Assembly: GCA_009602725.1 (NCBI GenBank)
Contig: WELB01000070.1
Span: 56,919 to 81,725, forward strand
Reading direction: 5' to 3'
Source of the DNA: Spirogloea muscicola
Lineage: Eukaryota; Streptophyta; Zygnematophyceae; Spirogloeales; Spirogloeaceae
Length of the DNA: 24,807 nt
Notes under the pieces: generated by a model
Seen by the model: only the letters and a program-made list of their open reading frames with translations
Told to the model about the DNA's origin: nothing
Databases searched by the model: none
Shown here: positions 1-15,081 of the stretch, piece after piece
Numbering within the stretch: the first letter of the stretch is position 1
How the letters are laid out: the number at the start of each line of letters is the position of its first letter
Program-made: the position numbers and the translations under genes

Positions 1-4890
<4,890 letters not shown>

Positions 4891-5291
4891 AGCTAGTGCT
4901 TCGTCCCTTTGAGTCAGGTCTTCCATGTTGTAGTCCATATTTATGCAGCGCGCCGCTTGGTCACTCAACACAAGCTAAGTCTACCAGATCTCCAGCATGT
5001 TAGCTTTGGCTTCCACAGTCACTCTAATGGAATAGGCATTGACAAGTATTGGTACTGCAAAAGTTCCAAAAGTAGCACTTTCACAACTTCCTCAGAGAGG
5101 AGTTGCTGGCTGTATGTCATTTGTTGATCGTTCCCTCAAGGTGAACACAGAAGGTGCTGAAAGCTGATGTCAGCATGATCTCTATCATGTCATAAGACAG
5201 AACGTGAGGAGCTAGGAAAGCAGGGTACTTCAAGCTCCGTGTGGAGCTCCAGAGAGGAAGTTAATGCAACGAAACTTCTCGTTGCAGTCTG
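4891..5291. other. Tail-to-tail intergenic spacer
   Basis: This 401-bp spacer lies between the stop of the anoctamin gene (+) and the stop of the RTN4IP1-like gene (-). It must hold both 3' untranslated regions. I see no convincing coding exon, RNA gene or repeat in it, and no clear AATAAA-type signal. Confidence 0.6.
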
Positions 5292-8001
5292 CTACATCTG
5301 AAGGATAACTTTACCATGCACCTCCTTGCTCGCGCGTGCCCTATGCGCCTCTGCTGCATCACTGAGTGGTAGCACCTTGCCGATGGGGACTTTGAGCCTG
5401 CCCTTGGATGCCAGCATCGCAATCTCCTCCAAGCCCTCCGGATCAGTCCTCGTCACCACCCATTGGTATTCTGTTGCTCACATGCAATACAATCTCGAGT
5501 TTATCTTCATCTCTGTCCAGGTCAAGTGTGAGCTGTGGCTGGCACCAAAACCACTTACAAAATGAACAGGCTTTGCTGGAGCAGGTCACGTGCTATGTGC
5601 CTGCAATCCCCGACATGATCAGGACCAGAAGCTGCAATGTTGCACAATGTATTCACCTATGTCATGCGACTGCTTGTATTCCATCTGCTTCTGCATGAGG
5701 CGAGCTGATGCCATTGCCCCGCCGACCACAAGACCGTACTCATCCGCGAATTTGACCAGCTCCCCCTACGCAGGTGAGGGCAAGCCTTGTCTATAAGCCT
5801 CAGTTCTCCAAGAAGTTTGTGACTTGCATCTGAGGTTCTGAGCTGCTCGGACTTGGCGTGTGCTACCGACCTGATGCACCCTTGTGCTATGCTACACGAG
5901 GCAAGCAATAATTGTTGAGGAAATTCAGTACATGGAGTTTTACATGGGCCACGGCAGTCTGAGGATAAGGTTATGAACCACGTAACTAATGGTAGAAGCT
6001 GGATGATAACAACTGTACCAGCAGGCCTTGTGCTTACTTGAAGTGTGAGGTAGACTCCTCCAGCTCTCAAAAGACCCACACCCATGGCCTCCGTCTCTGG
6101 CAGGTTGGGTGTCCCAATTGTGTCCAGCACAACATCGAAGGGACCCGACAACTCCTCCTTCAGATTCTGCAACAACTAATGTCATTGTATGCAGCACACG
6201 CTCCAGCTTAACACTATACACGAGTGCATGCAGAATTTGACCAAGCTCTGCACTTGGACGAATCCACTTTTACTTGAGCAATTTGTGTGCTGTTAGCTGC
6301 TTAATTTTGTGCCTGCCAAGGCAGTTAGGGAACTAGACCGACCCTGCAGGCGCCAAAAACAACCCCAGCATGCAAGTCAAGCTCCGATCCTCAGCACATG
6401 ACATCCTACCACGAATGTTGCTGTCATGACTTCTCAATTGTCACCACATCCAATGTGAGCTTTGTGTCGATGCAGGGCTTAGCTCTAGGGCACTGTCAGG
6501 CCGAATGGTATCCTACAGAGGAGTCGTAGTGCACGGAGCGCTTTGCGCCAAGTGCGCGTGTGCCTTCTAAGCTCTTGAAGCCGCAGGTGCAAGCCACCTC
6601 ACAGCCAGCCGCAACAGCGAGCTGGATGGCGGAGAGCCCGACTGCGCCCCCCCCTCCCAGCACCAGAACCTTCTGGCTGCACAGCATCCCTGCAAAGCAT
6701 GACAACCCCGTCGTTCTGCGGAAGAGATGCTAACGCCAAGCCCTTATCACTCAACTTAATATGCTACTGAATCTGAGCGCAAAGGAATCCTTACAAGCCT
6801 GGTTCTCATTTGGTGCTTGGAACAACCTCTGGACCTGACGAACCTACTGGCCATGCTGAGCTCATCAATAGTCGTTTGTCAGCAACTCGGGCACCCAATA
6901 GGGAGGATGGCGTACCCCTCTTTGATGCTGGCGATGCTCCGCAGCGCCCTCCAGGCTGTCAAGGCGCTGAAAGGGATGGCAGCAGCTTCCTGCGGCAGAA
7001 TTTGCAACTTGGAGTTGGCAATTGCCGCAACTTGGGAAGGAGTTATGCACTTACATTACAGCCTGCAGAAATTTCACCTTCATCTTGTGATACATTGCAT
7101 GCGACTTTTGTGACCTTGCTTCACCAAAGAAGGCAAATGTAGCTGAAGCTTGTTTGGCTGGGCATGCACCGACCTCATGGCTGAGTCCCGCAGGCTTGAC
7201 CGCGAGCTGGCTGTCCTCCAGGAGCGCGTACTGGCTGTACGTGCCGCGCTGAGCCGTGGGATGGAGCGCCCCGAAGACCTCGAGGCCCTCTCGCAAGCCG
7301 CGGACGTTGGCCCCGGCCTTGGCGACGACGCCCGACACATCCCTGCCCAGTATGAGTGGCAGGAGCGGCCCGAAGAGCGACTTGCCGTAGCCCTCCCGCA
7401 TCTGAAAGCGCCAGCGCTGTGCACAGCGTCAACATCTCAACGTTGCTCTGCCATGGCTGGACGAGTGCAAGGGCAAAGACCGCCACAGACGAAGCGCATG
7501 GCGCTCGTTTCCCTGCCAAAGCCACTTGAGGCCCAGGCTGGCCATCGGTGCTGGCTGGCAAGACCAGTGAGAGTGGCCTCTCCACGGCAGGGCCTCAACG
7601 TCCGCGCGACGGTGGCGGAAGCGGCCACGGCCATCAGCCTCGCAAACGAGCACGACTGGCGCTGCCGACGACGTCCAACGTCGGCGGCAGTGGCCACGGC
7701 CAGTCCTCGCCTTCTGACGAGCACGGCGAGTTGCGCTGCAGACGACGCCCATCCATCGCCACAGGCGGCTCGGGTGCGACGGCCTCACCCGGATGTCAAG
7801 GGGGTTGACGGCGGCGGCGCGCACGGCGACGAGGACGTGGCCGGGCCCGCAGTCCGGCACCGGCGTGTCGTGGCGCAGCTGCAGCGCCTCGGGCGGCCCG
7901 AACGCCGGCAGCACCACGGACGCGCACGTCGTCGCCAGCCCGCGGCGCGGCGCCTCCCAGGCCGCCCGGCCCAGCTCGCGCGCCGCCAAGCGCGCCGCCA
8001 T
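5292..8001 (-). CDS. RTN4IP1: RTN4IP1-like mitochondrial NADPH-dependent quinone oxidoreductase (MDR family), complete
   Basis: Complete 7-exon gene: 8001-7789, 7401-7174, 6989-6916, 6676-6517, 6166-6038, 5765-5657, 5470-5292 (TAG). The spliced length is 1092 nt, or 363 residues, normal for the family, and every junction is in phase with GT-AG introns. The first 25 or so residues (MAARLAARELGRAAWEA, then PRRGLATT) are Arg/Ala-rich with no acidic run, as in a mitochondrial presequence. The body matches plant RTN4IP1 homologues: VLPAFGPPEALQL, AVNPLDIRM, LPLILGRDVSGVV, VFGALHPTAQRGTYSQYALL, AAAIPFSALTAWRALRS, and the nucleotide-binding loop VLVLGGGGAVGLSAIQLA. Then come FDVVLDTIGTPN, GGVYLTLQ, a TRTDPEGLEEIA block and the end HGKVILQM. 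It lacks the zinc-ligand cysteines of classical alcohol dehydrogenases. In animals this protein reduces intermediates in coenzyme Q synthesis; the role here is inferred. A potential hairpin and a CGG repeat lie just upstream. Confidence 0.95.
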
Positions 8002-8022
8002 GACCGCGCCGGTGCCGGCAAC

Positions 8023-8063
8023 GGCAGAGGCACCCTTACGGCGGCGGTGGTGCCTCTACTGCC
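8023..8063 (-). promoter_or_regulatory. Potential stem-loop in the 5' leader of the RTN4IP1-like gene
   Basis: AGAGGCACC (8026-8034) and GGTGCCTCT (8049-8057) form a perfect 9-bp inverted repeat around a 14-nt loop. The stem extends by 3 bp (8023-8025 with 8061-8063) across a 3-nt bulge. It lies about 25 nt upstream of the start codon and would fold in the mRNA leader if transcription starts upstream of it. A regulatory role is inference. Confidence 0.45.
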
Positions 8064-8167
8064 GCCGTGACGGCTTTGCCAGCGCTGACACAGCGGGGAC
8101 TGCTCGTAGTCGCCAGATTGGTCAGCCGGCTCGTGGCTCTGCCAATGGAGAGCATGGCACAGAGCGA

Positions 8168-8216
8168 CGGCGGCGGCGGTGGCGGCGGCGGCGGCGGCGG
8201 TGGCGGCAGCGGCCGC
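8168..8216. repeat. CGG/CCG trinucleotide repeat
   Basis: An imperfect (CGG)n run with occasional GGT and GGCAGC interruptions lies about 170-215 bp upstream of the RTN4IP1-like start codon. On the gene's strand it reads CCG, typical of GC-rich leaders or promoters. Although it stays open in several frames, nothing supports it as coding. Confidence 0.85.
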
Positions 8217-8261
8217 CTTGCCGAGGCTACTGTGAGCCCCCTTCTCGTCATTTGTTGATTT

Positions 8262-8318
8262 CTTTTTGGGCTGGCTTTTCCAGCACCTATCCTCAATGGG
8301 CGAGCACTTTCTTCAGCA
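8262..8318 (+). repeat. 3' end of the dispersed hairpin repeat (copy X)
   Basis: This fragment contains TTTTTGGGCTGGCTTTTCCAG followed by a pyrimidine-rich step and GGGCGAGCACTTTCTT. It matches the distal end of the fuller copies at 15.7-18.05 kb. The hairpin is damaged here (CCAGCACC in place of CCAGCCCC). Only the end of the element is present. Confidence 0.75.
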
Positions 8319-8371
8319 AGTGCTCAGGTGAGCGGAAGACGAATTTGCTGGCCCACAGACAGTACTGCGTC

Positions 8372-8542
8372 AGGTGGCCAGACTCGGCGTTCTACCTTCA
8401 GAATGGCCACAGCTCCTCACAGATACAGTGCATGTGACTTCGTCTCAACCTTCTCGACTTCTCTTTTCATTAGGAAGGAAATTCCAGGTATTAGAAACAA
8501 ATGTAGGCCAAATGGCCAAGTACAAGGGCAAGCACATCTAAA
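8372..8542 (+). repeat. Duplicated segment, copy 1 (WPD block plus KYKGKHI block)
   Basis: Two blocks recur at 9167-9345. The block at 8372-8429 matches 9285-9342 at roughly 79% identity by eye. The block at about 8513-8541 matches 9169-9197 with one mismatch in 28 bases. On the + strand both pairs can be read in matching frames: a W-P-D...N-G-S-S peptide, and a peptide ending MAKYKGKHI then stop. The minus strand also stays similar, so the coding strand is not settled. The two blocks occur in opposite order in the two copies. I do not recognise the protein. Confidence 0.55.
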
Positions 8543-8813
8543 AATCTACAAACCTACAGCAGATTGACCCGCTCAATAACCACGGGTCAAAACATAAAGG
8601 TCACTAATCGATGCATGAATACTAAATGCCAGAAACTGGAGCCCTTCTGCCACCAACTAGAGCTCGCCCAGCTTTCTGGTGCAAGGCACTAGCCTGAGCA
8701 CGCTGCAAACAGGCCGAAATTCGTCGTCGCAAGAGCGACAAATATGCAGCTGGCAAGCCCATCTCAGCCGGAAACACATCTGCACGTCGAGTATAGCCTA
8801 GATTGGCAATGTT

Positions 8814-9191
8814 TTAAAGGAGAGTGTGGAAACGAGGACCCAGACAGCCAAAGATGTCGATTGCCGCTGGCAGGAGCTGATCGCATTGGGGGTAATCGGA
8901 GTAGTGCCGCAGTTTTCTTTGTTCTGCACCGCCCACTGCATGTCCAGCAATGTGTGTCGATGCTGGGCCTTTATATGCCTTCGTAACAACAACGTCGACC
9001 AGGGCCCGTGGTCCTCCACCAGGTTGCACGCCCACAATGTCAAGTGTGCGGCGATGATGACGTCCCTGGGCGTCCGTGGTGATAGAAAAGAGGGGCTGGC
9101 AGAAGCCAGCCAAAAAGGAAGCTCGTCGGGAGGAATATTTCGTGTATTTGAAGCAAATGAAGGCCACATGGCCAAGTACAAAGGCAAGCAC
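8814..9191 (-). pseudogene. C-terminal fragment of a non-LTR-retrotransposon-type ORF
   Basis: The minus strand is open for 125 codons, and its last 85 or so look like the conserved C-terminal domain found after reverse transcriptase in plant and algal LINE-type elements. The visible pattern is a TLDIVGVQ strand, ALVDVVVTKAY, an Ala/Gly-rich helix, E-Q-R-K-L-R-H-Y, and a closing PAAIDIFGCLGPRF block ending LL at the stop. No reverse-transcriptase motif lies upstream in the window. The 5' part runs into the hairpin repeat at 9073-9118, so this is a truncated relic or a mosaic. The family assignment is from pattern memory only. Confidence 0.45.
9073..9118 (-). repeat. Hairpin repeat end (copy Y)
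   Basis: On the minus strand this reads TTTTTGGCTGGCTTCTGCCAG then CCCCTCTTTTCTAT, matching the hairpin end of the dispersed repeat. The arms GGCTGGC and GCCAGCC are intact with a changed loop. The GGGCGAGCACTTT tail seen in other copies is missing. Confidence 0.65.
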
Positions 9192-9345
9192 ATCTAGAGA
9201 CCTACATAACCTACAGGGAGTGGTGGCTAAGCAAGCTCAGCCCAAACCGGGAGAAATGAACAAGGTCTGGTGAGGCAATCTGTAAATGGTGGCCAGATCC
9301 CACATTCTGCGTTCGGAATGGCTACAGTTCCACACAGGTACACTG
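9167..9345 (+). repeat. Duplicated segment, copy 2 (KYKGKHI block plus WPD block)
   Basis: Second copy of the segment at 8372-8542. The 28-base block ending in the MAKYKGKHI stop (9169-9197) now precedes the W-P-D...N-G-S-S block (9285-9342). In this copy the second block ends CACAG followed by GTACAC, a good splice donor; in copy 1 the corresponding bases are ATACAG. This suggests former exons of an unrecognised gene or mobile element. Confidence 0.55.
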
Positions 9346-11056
9346 CTTTCATCTTCGTTGTGGGTTCTGACAGACGTACAAGAGCGAGGGCTTGACGCAG
9401 TGTAAGAGGCAACTAACGACTACTTTGCAGCTTGGAAGGAAGGTGAGCCATAACTTACATCGGGCTGTCCATCTTGTGTTTCTGAGCTTTGATAGCTCTC
9501 TTGCCGCGCTTTCTGTCTCAGCTCGACCTGCAGGTGGTTACCTACCCAGAAGCTTGTTCCGATGCACAATAGCGTATAGGGGGCAGAGTGCATTACACGT
9601 ACTGTGAAAGAGGTCCTCTCAAATACGTGGATGGCTAAGCAGAGCGCAGGACCAAATAAATAGAGCGTCGTGCAATCCAGAGGCGCTTGAGGCAGTCAAC
9701 TTGACGAAGAAGACGGCCTCCCAAGGGTGCAGTCAAGCGTCTTGGTCATGGTCAGATTTTATACAAGGTGGCTTAAGCTAGAGAAATGTCACTACGGGCA
9801 TGGCCAAACGCTTGGAGACCACGTCATGATACCACTGTGACAAGCTTGTTGTACTTCGTGAAACGTGTCAAGCATGTCGGCATGTCGACGATGACTAACT
9901 GTTACTGCATATAAACCTCCAAGATATGAGCATTCGAGCCAGTCATCTGCACCTAATTTACAATCACGAGCTGTTGACTTGCCTTCCTGCACATTACACT
10001 ATTACAGTGTTCTTCCAAGCATGCCCTTTGTAAGCATCAGCTATTCGCTGACATCAATGTCGTGATTGCGTGCATGTGGAGCAAACAGCCAAGCCCCCTT
10101 TGGAAGAGCTGCTTCTCGACTTTCGGACTAATTTATGGACAGATTGCATGTGGCTTGCGGCTTGTGGCTTGCGGATACCAGTGGCTTGTGGATCAGTGGA
10201 GGTCTCTATCCTACCAATTGCTTGCCAAGCTTGCTAAGTTCATCTATACATCAAAACTTTCTTGCAATGGAGTTCCCTGCAGAGCCAACGCTCACTCGGA
10301 TCAGCCAACTGTCCCTTTACTAAGCCATGGGCAACGTCCAGACGAGCCAAGTGTCTACAACGCCTTCACGAACATCACCCATTATTTGACGACGCTCATA
10401 TTAAGCAGCATATGAACGACCTTGTTCTGCAGGAGGTTCTATGTCAAGCTCGAATGAGCTGATCGTCGAAATATGGCTGTCAGAAGTCCGGAGTGCAGGA
10501 CTGTGCAGCATATTTTGAAAGTGACATCTGGCCACCTGAGGCCTCAAATACAGGTAAAGACAATTGAGCAGCAGCTGTAATACCCACATACAGAATGAGA
10601 TGACCTGCAATCTGAAGGGTGTGCTACACTCAATGTCCTTCATGCACAGTCCTCAACACTTGAGGAAGTACCTACCTCTGAACTTGTCAAAGAATATGCA
10701 CAGTAATCTGAATCTTCACATGTATGCGTATCCTATCCTGCCTATGAACAGGAAGTCCAACAGGCTTCCTGATGCTTCACAAGCTGCACATCTGGTGGGC
10801 AAAATGGGATTGCCTGGCACAGGCACTTAGATCGCAGAGACAAGATCCTAGAATTCGCCCTCAAGCCCCTCACTTGTCAGGGGCTGTCATAGGCGTCTTT
10901 GCAACCTACGCTAAGCAGACAAGTGCTCTGCAGGCTGCAGAGAAAGACTCTCCACTGTTGATGGTATCTTGCATACCGACACAAAGTACAAAGGCCTCCT
11001 TGAAGATACTAATCTGGCCCACTTGATCAATGTCCACTACGTTACAGGGAGGACGT
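9346..11056. other. About 1.7 kb with no gene I can support
   Basis: Short open frames occur on both strands, but none has a recognisable domain or a chain of in-phase splice sites. The most coding-like is + 10262-10462, whose later part reads RRAKCLQRLHEHHPLFDDAH and on to a stop. It could be a relic of a mobile element. A run of GGCTTGYGG-like units lies at 10148-10192. The right end must contain the 3' untranslated region of the SBP2-like gene. Confidence 0.5.
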
Positions 11057-14000
11057 CTAAAGCGCAGAGGGGTTCGAGGTAGGCTGCGGAGGGCAGTGGG
11101 ATGTGGCTCCGTCCTTATGGAGGGCGAGCCACTGCTCGCGGCCCTTGGCAGCATGGGAGACCATTTCTTTAAAAAGGCTGTTGGCGCCGTCGTAGTCGCA
11201 AATGGCAACTGTGCTCATGCGAACACGCCTCCCAAATGCCTAGGGTAACAAGAGAAACACCAAGTACTCAAGATGGGTAGCAGCAATACTGCAATTCTGA
11301 CCCACGTCGCAATCTAGGACAAGCATCAATCCACTCTGTTGCCAGGACAGAAGCTTGGCATGTACTTAGAAAGTGATGAACACCCACAAGAACCAAGCAT
11401 CACACCTGGGCTATGCGGCTCTTGGTAAGGGCGAAGACCACTGTCACTTCGTTCGCTCCAGCCTGCTGGAGAATGCTGGTGACTGTGCTATCTAATCCGC
11501 CTGCATCATTGGCCCCACTGCTCATATCCAGTAAGTGCATGCTACTTTGCTTCTTCTGTTTCCCAGTGGAATGCCAGGCTCAGCTATTGCAGCTGGCAAA
11601 GAGCTTGAGATCATTTCAGGACATCAGTTGTCGTGCTGACCTTCAGAAGTGATCTCCTCGATATTAGGGGCCACAATTATGCACTTGGCACGTTTTGTAC
11701 GCACTGCTCTGGACACCTCCCTCAAACCTACCACTAAACGCCTCTTCTTCTTGGCCTGCTAAACGAGAAGCTTGGATGAAATTTAGCGGATGCATATGCT
11801 CCCCACCAGGTTTTGCTCAACACCCATTTAACGAAGAAGCTCCTTGCTCATCCACATTCAGTCCAAGGTTTTCACTTAGCTTGTTCTTCTCTCCTGCTGC
11901 ACTACTAGCCATGGAATTCCATACCTTCAGAACATCTTTCGCCTTGGCACGCTCCTGGAAGCGTAGAAGCTCCTTCAGAAGTTCTGTTGTTACTCGGTTC
12001 AATTCTGTCGTGATGACTTGGTTGCAGTACCTGAAGAAAATAGTGCAGTATCAGCATGAATAAAAGCAGGGATTCAACCCTTATTTGCTTATTTTGCAGT
12101 GCCTCAAATAGTGGAGCAGAACTCCACAGCACATTATTGCAACTGCCTCCTGACTACACGCCCTCGAGAAGAACTGTTGCACTGTGACAAGTCAAACACT
12201 CAACTACCAGCAACCCTTGACCCACTCTAAAGCACTTCACGATGCAAATGAAAAGGGGGCAGAACCTTATATGTACGTCTGGTCCTATGTACGTGTTGGG
12301 CTTGGCCTTCTCCTTGGTCATCTCCTCCAGAGACTGCTGGTTAGGAGCGTGTGGCATTCCTGGCCACTCGTCAGAAGACCTGCTGAGACTGCTAGCCGGT
12401 TTCTGCTCAAATGACTGGCCTCCATGATCAGCCAGCCCGCCCAGCCAATCTTTCTCCCAACCTGGCAGCTGAGCCTGCTGCTCTAGCAAGTCCTCAGCAG
12501 CACTGGGGAGCCTGGCCTGGCTGCTGTTGCTGCTGTTGTCTCTCGCCTCCTCGTCGCTGTCTTCGCTGTGCCCCTCACTGAGGCCAGCATCGCTGCCGCC
12601 CTTGGACTCAGAACTGGCAGATATGGTACAGACGCCACAATTGTGGCAACAATGGGTAGACGTGGAGGTGCTCGCGACAGCACCTACGGTTGGCTTGGCG
12701 TTCGAGTCTCCCTCAGCAGCTGGTACAGCAACCAAGCCAACATTCAGACAGCAGAGTGAGTCACTACATACAGCTCTATTTACTCTTCAAGCATCATATC
12801 CCTGGCTATATTGCAAGCTCTGACCGTAACTTCCAAAGCAGCCATACTTTCCGGCTCATCTCAGGAGGGTGATGAAGCAATCCTGAGAATGGGAGCTCAC
12901 AATTGCCTTCCAAGACCTCTCCAGAACTCTGCTTCATTGCCCGCTCCCGGAGGATGACCTTCTTGAGGGCACTCAGCTTCTTCTTCTTGGGGACCAGCCT
13001 CTCCTTGCCTCGTCGCTGGATCAGCAACGTTGAGGACGCCACGTTGGGGTTGACGACCATCTGCATATCACGATATTGCCCTCTCACGGGACTGACACCT
13101 TGTGCGGAGGCTGAAGTGCCCTGGAAGGAGGCCTTGCGGTAGTTGTCAACAGGTGGCAGGGTCTGCTTCCCACCAGCCTGCCACAGGACAGGAGGATGGC
13201 AAACTCAGCTTAATGAGGACGACAAAGCCCACCAGCAAATATCCCAGGTAGTAGTAGACTGGTGCCAAGCTGACAAGGAGGGCAAAGGCTAGACAGATGG
13301 CGGAGGACAAGAAATAAACTGGCAGAGAACGTAGACCTTTCAGGACAAGTAATGAAGTGAAGTGCGTCTGTGTCAAGGCAGGACTTGGTTGTGGAGGTGA
13401 CAATTAAGTACAATCCTCATTCTGAGGGCCACTTGTCCTTGGACTGACCAAGCAAAGGACAGGCACAAGAAGCAAAGGGTAGAACAGGTTACCAAGCGCA
13501 AGGTCGTGGCTGCCGCTATAACATCAGCCATATATGTAGCGTGTCGCCTGTTTGCAGCTGTTGCGGCTGAAGCAGCTGTCACCTGGGCCTGCAGCAAGAC
13601 CTCCAGCATGGTGGTGTTACTGATGGAGACTGATGTGAAATCTTTGATCACCCACATTATTGTACAGAAAACAGTTATCACAGGAAAGCATCACACGCTG
13701 TGTCAGCTCCATGGACAAGATGCTGGACAGGTAGGCGCTAACCTGGGCTTCGACAAACTTGCGCTCCTCGGAGTTGATCCCGTCATGCTTGCTCAGAAGG
13801 TGCTGCTCCATAGCCGCAAACATCTTCAGGATCTTGCCGCAAGATAAGCACTTGAGCTGCACAAGATGCGCAACGAAGTGTAAAGCCGTCAACATAAGGC
13901 GGAGCGACAGCATGTAAGTAGCCGAGGATGCAGTGGCACTGGTCAGGAAGACCTGAAATCATCGCAGCGGGCTAAGAATCTGACGATGACATACAATTGG

Positions 14001-14609
14001 AGCTGTGGATAAGAAGACTGACATTGCCGTATGCATCCATCCGGCTCTTGCGCGCCTCCGCCGCGACCCGTGTGTGCAGGTCCATGTGCAGGTCCATGTA
14101 AACATGGGGCATTGCCAGGCTGTGCTGCTCGTACTGCGGAACTGAGGCTTCGGCGAGCCTGAGGGACATCAGCTGCCGGCACGACTCCAACACGTCGTAC
14201 TGGTCGACACCGTGCGCTGCAACTGCCGGAGGCTGCGCCACGTGCCTGTTGAAGACCTTGCTCTGCTGGTAGTGCTGCAACGAGTCAGCCTGCCAAGAAG
14301 CACGCTCATGGTTACCGGCTGAGCAGAAGAACCAAAGCCGTGCTGTGGCAAAGCTGGTGCAGAGCCAATTTGGCCAGCCATAAAGCTTTCAAGTTTGAAA
14401 TCATGTGCCTTACTGCTGGACCTAGCGAAACAGAATAACTGTCTAGGGACGCCAAGGTGCTCGTCCATGTGTGCAGGTGGGTTGTCGAGAGCCCAAACCT
14501 TGGCCGCAACGAAGGTCTGGATGGACGGGCCGGGAAGTCCAGTCCACTCCGAGGGGTGGGCGGCCCTCAGGAGCTCGTCCTCGAGGCGGAGCAGCGGCGG
14601 CCTCCGCTC
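11057..14609 (-). CDS. SBP2: SECIS-binding protein 2-like (SBP2) RNA-binding protein with C2H2-like finger and L7Ae domain
   Basis: SBP2 proteins bind the SECIS RNA element and direct selenocysteine insertion at UGA. Exons: 14609-14499, 14289-14023, 13856-13743, 13588-13493 (weakest), 13177-12901, 12719-12266, 12030-11925, 11755-11641, 11500-11406, 11239-11057 (TAG); about 605 residues plus a first exon upstream. All junctions are in phase. From the N-terminus: a helical block; a C2H2-like finger C-x2-C-(13)-H-x4-H (CLSCGK to HLLSKH); and a basic block KKKKLSALKKVILRER like the SECIS interaction domain. Next is an acidic Ser-rich linker with two C-x2-C pairs, then HIRYCNQV, LLKELLRFQER, KKKRRLVVGLREV, CIIVAPNIEEI, GGLD, VTVVFAL and VAICDYDGANSLFKEMV. 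The LGLREV-type loop separates SBP2 from other L7Ae proteins. The C-terminal four exons are near certain; joining the finger exons to them rests on phase alone. Confidence 0.85.
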
Positions 14610-14862
14610 CTGAGAGGCATCCGAGGCTGGACGTCAGCCCCGTGTGCCAGCATCGCTCGTCAAGGTGGGGGGACGTTGCAAACAAAAGCTCTATTGTAAG
14701 CACGATCGTCTCAAACAGATGGCCGGAAACGCCCGTAGCAGCCTCTGCTCCATCTGAATGGCTCCATGTCATGGCTCGAGAGGCCCGCAGAAAGGCACGA
14801 GGCTGGCGCAGCCGAGGCTCTGGGAGATAGACAGAGCGGCGGGAGCTGGGAGGTTGCGGAGG

Positions 14863-15081
14863 TCACGTCGGGCGGAGGAGCGGTCCAGTCGACGGGAGGG
14901 CCGAGCTGCTCCGGCAGGCCGCGCCCGGCGCCGGCGCCGAGGGGCGGCGGAGCCGCCGCGAGGCCCGCCAGATGGCGCCACGGGGCGGCGGCGGCGGCGG
15001 CGGCGGCTGGAGATGGTGGTGGTGGTGGTGGTGGTGGGAGTGGAGGCGCCACTGCGGCAGCGCGTCGTCCACGGCCGCCAT
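14863..15081 (-). CDS. Probable first exon of the SBP2-like gene (boundaries uncertain)
   Basis: An ATG at 15081 opens a frame starting MAAVDDALPQW and continuing into a run of eight His and a run of Pro, encoded by CAC and CCG repeats. It lies on the correct strand just upstream of the first supported exon (14609), whose frame has a stop above its acceptor and so needs an upstream exon. I could not find a donor giving the required phase 0, and an overlapping frame is also open. Treat as a candidate only. Confidence 0.3.
   Translation of the reverse strand: MAAVDDALPQWRLHSHHHHHHHHLQPPPPPPPPRGAIWRASRRLRRPSAPAPGAACRSSSALPSTGPLLRPT

Noticed and set aside
7150-8070. 306-codon + strand open frame
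   Set aside because: It is antisense to exons 1 and 2 of the RTN4IP1-like gene, which have clear family similarity and correct splice phases.
9392-9607. Series of AG/GT sites suggesting + strand exons (LDLQVVTYPEA frame)
   Set aside because: Splice-like motifs are common by chance; the pieces are very short, do not join in consistent phase and match nothing I know.
11063-11090. tRNA B-box-like GGGGTTCGAGG
   Set aside because: It falls inside the last SBP2-like exon and has no A box or cloverleaf around it.
13146-13403. Hydrophobic minus-strand frame resembling a membrane protein
   Set aside because: It overlaps an intron and the start of the SBP2-like exon 13177-12901 in a different frame. 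No splice phase joins it to flanking exons and I recognise no family.
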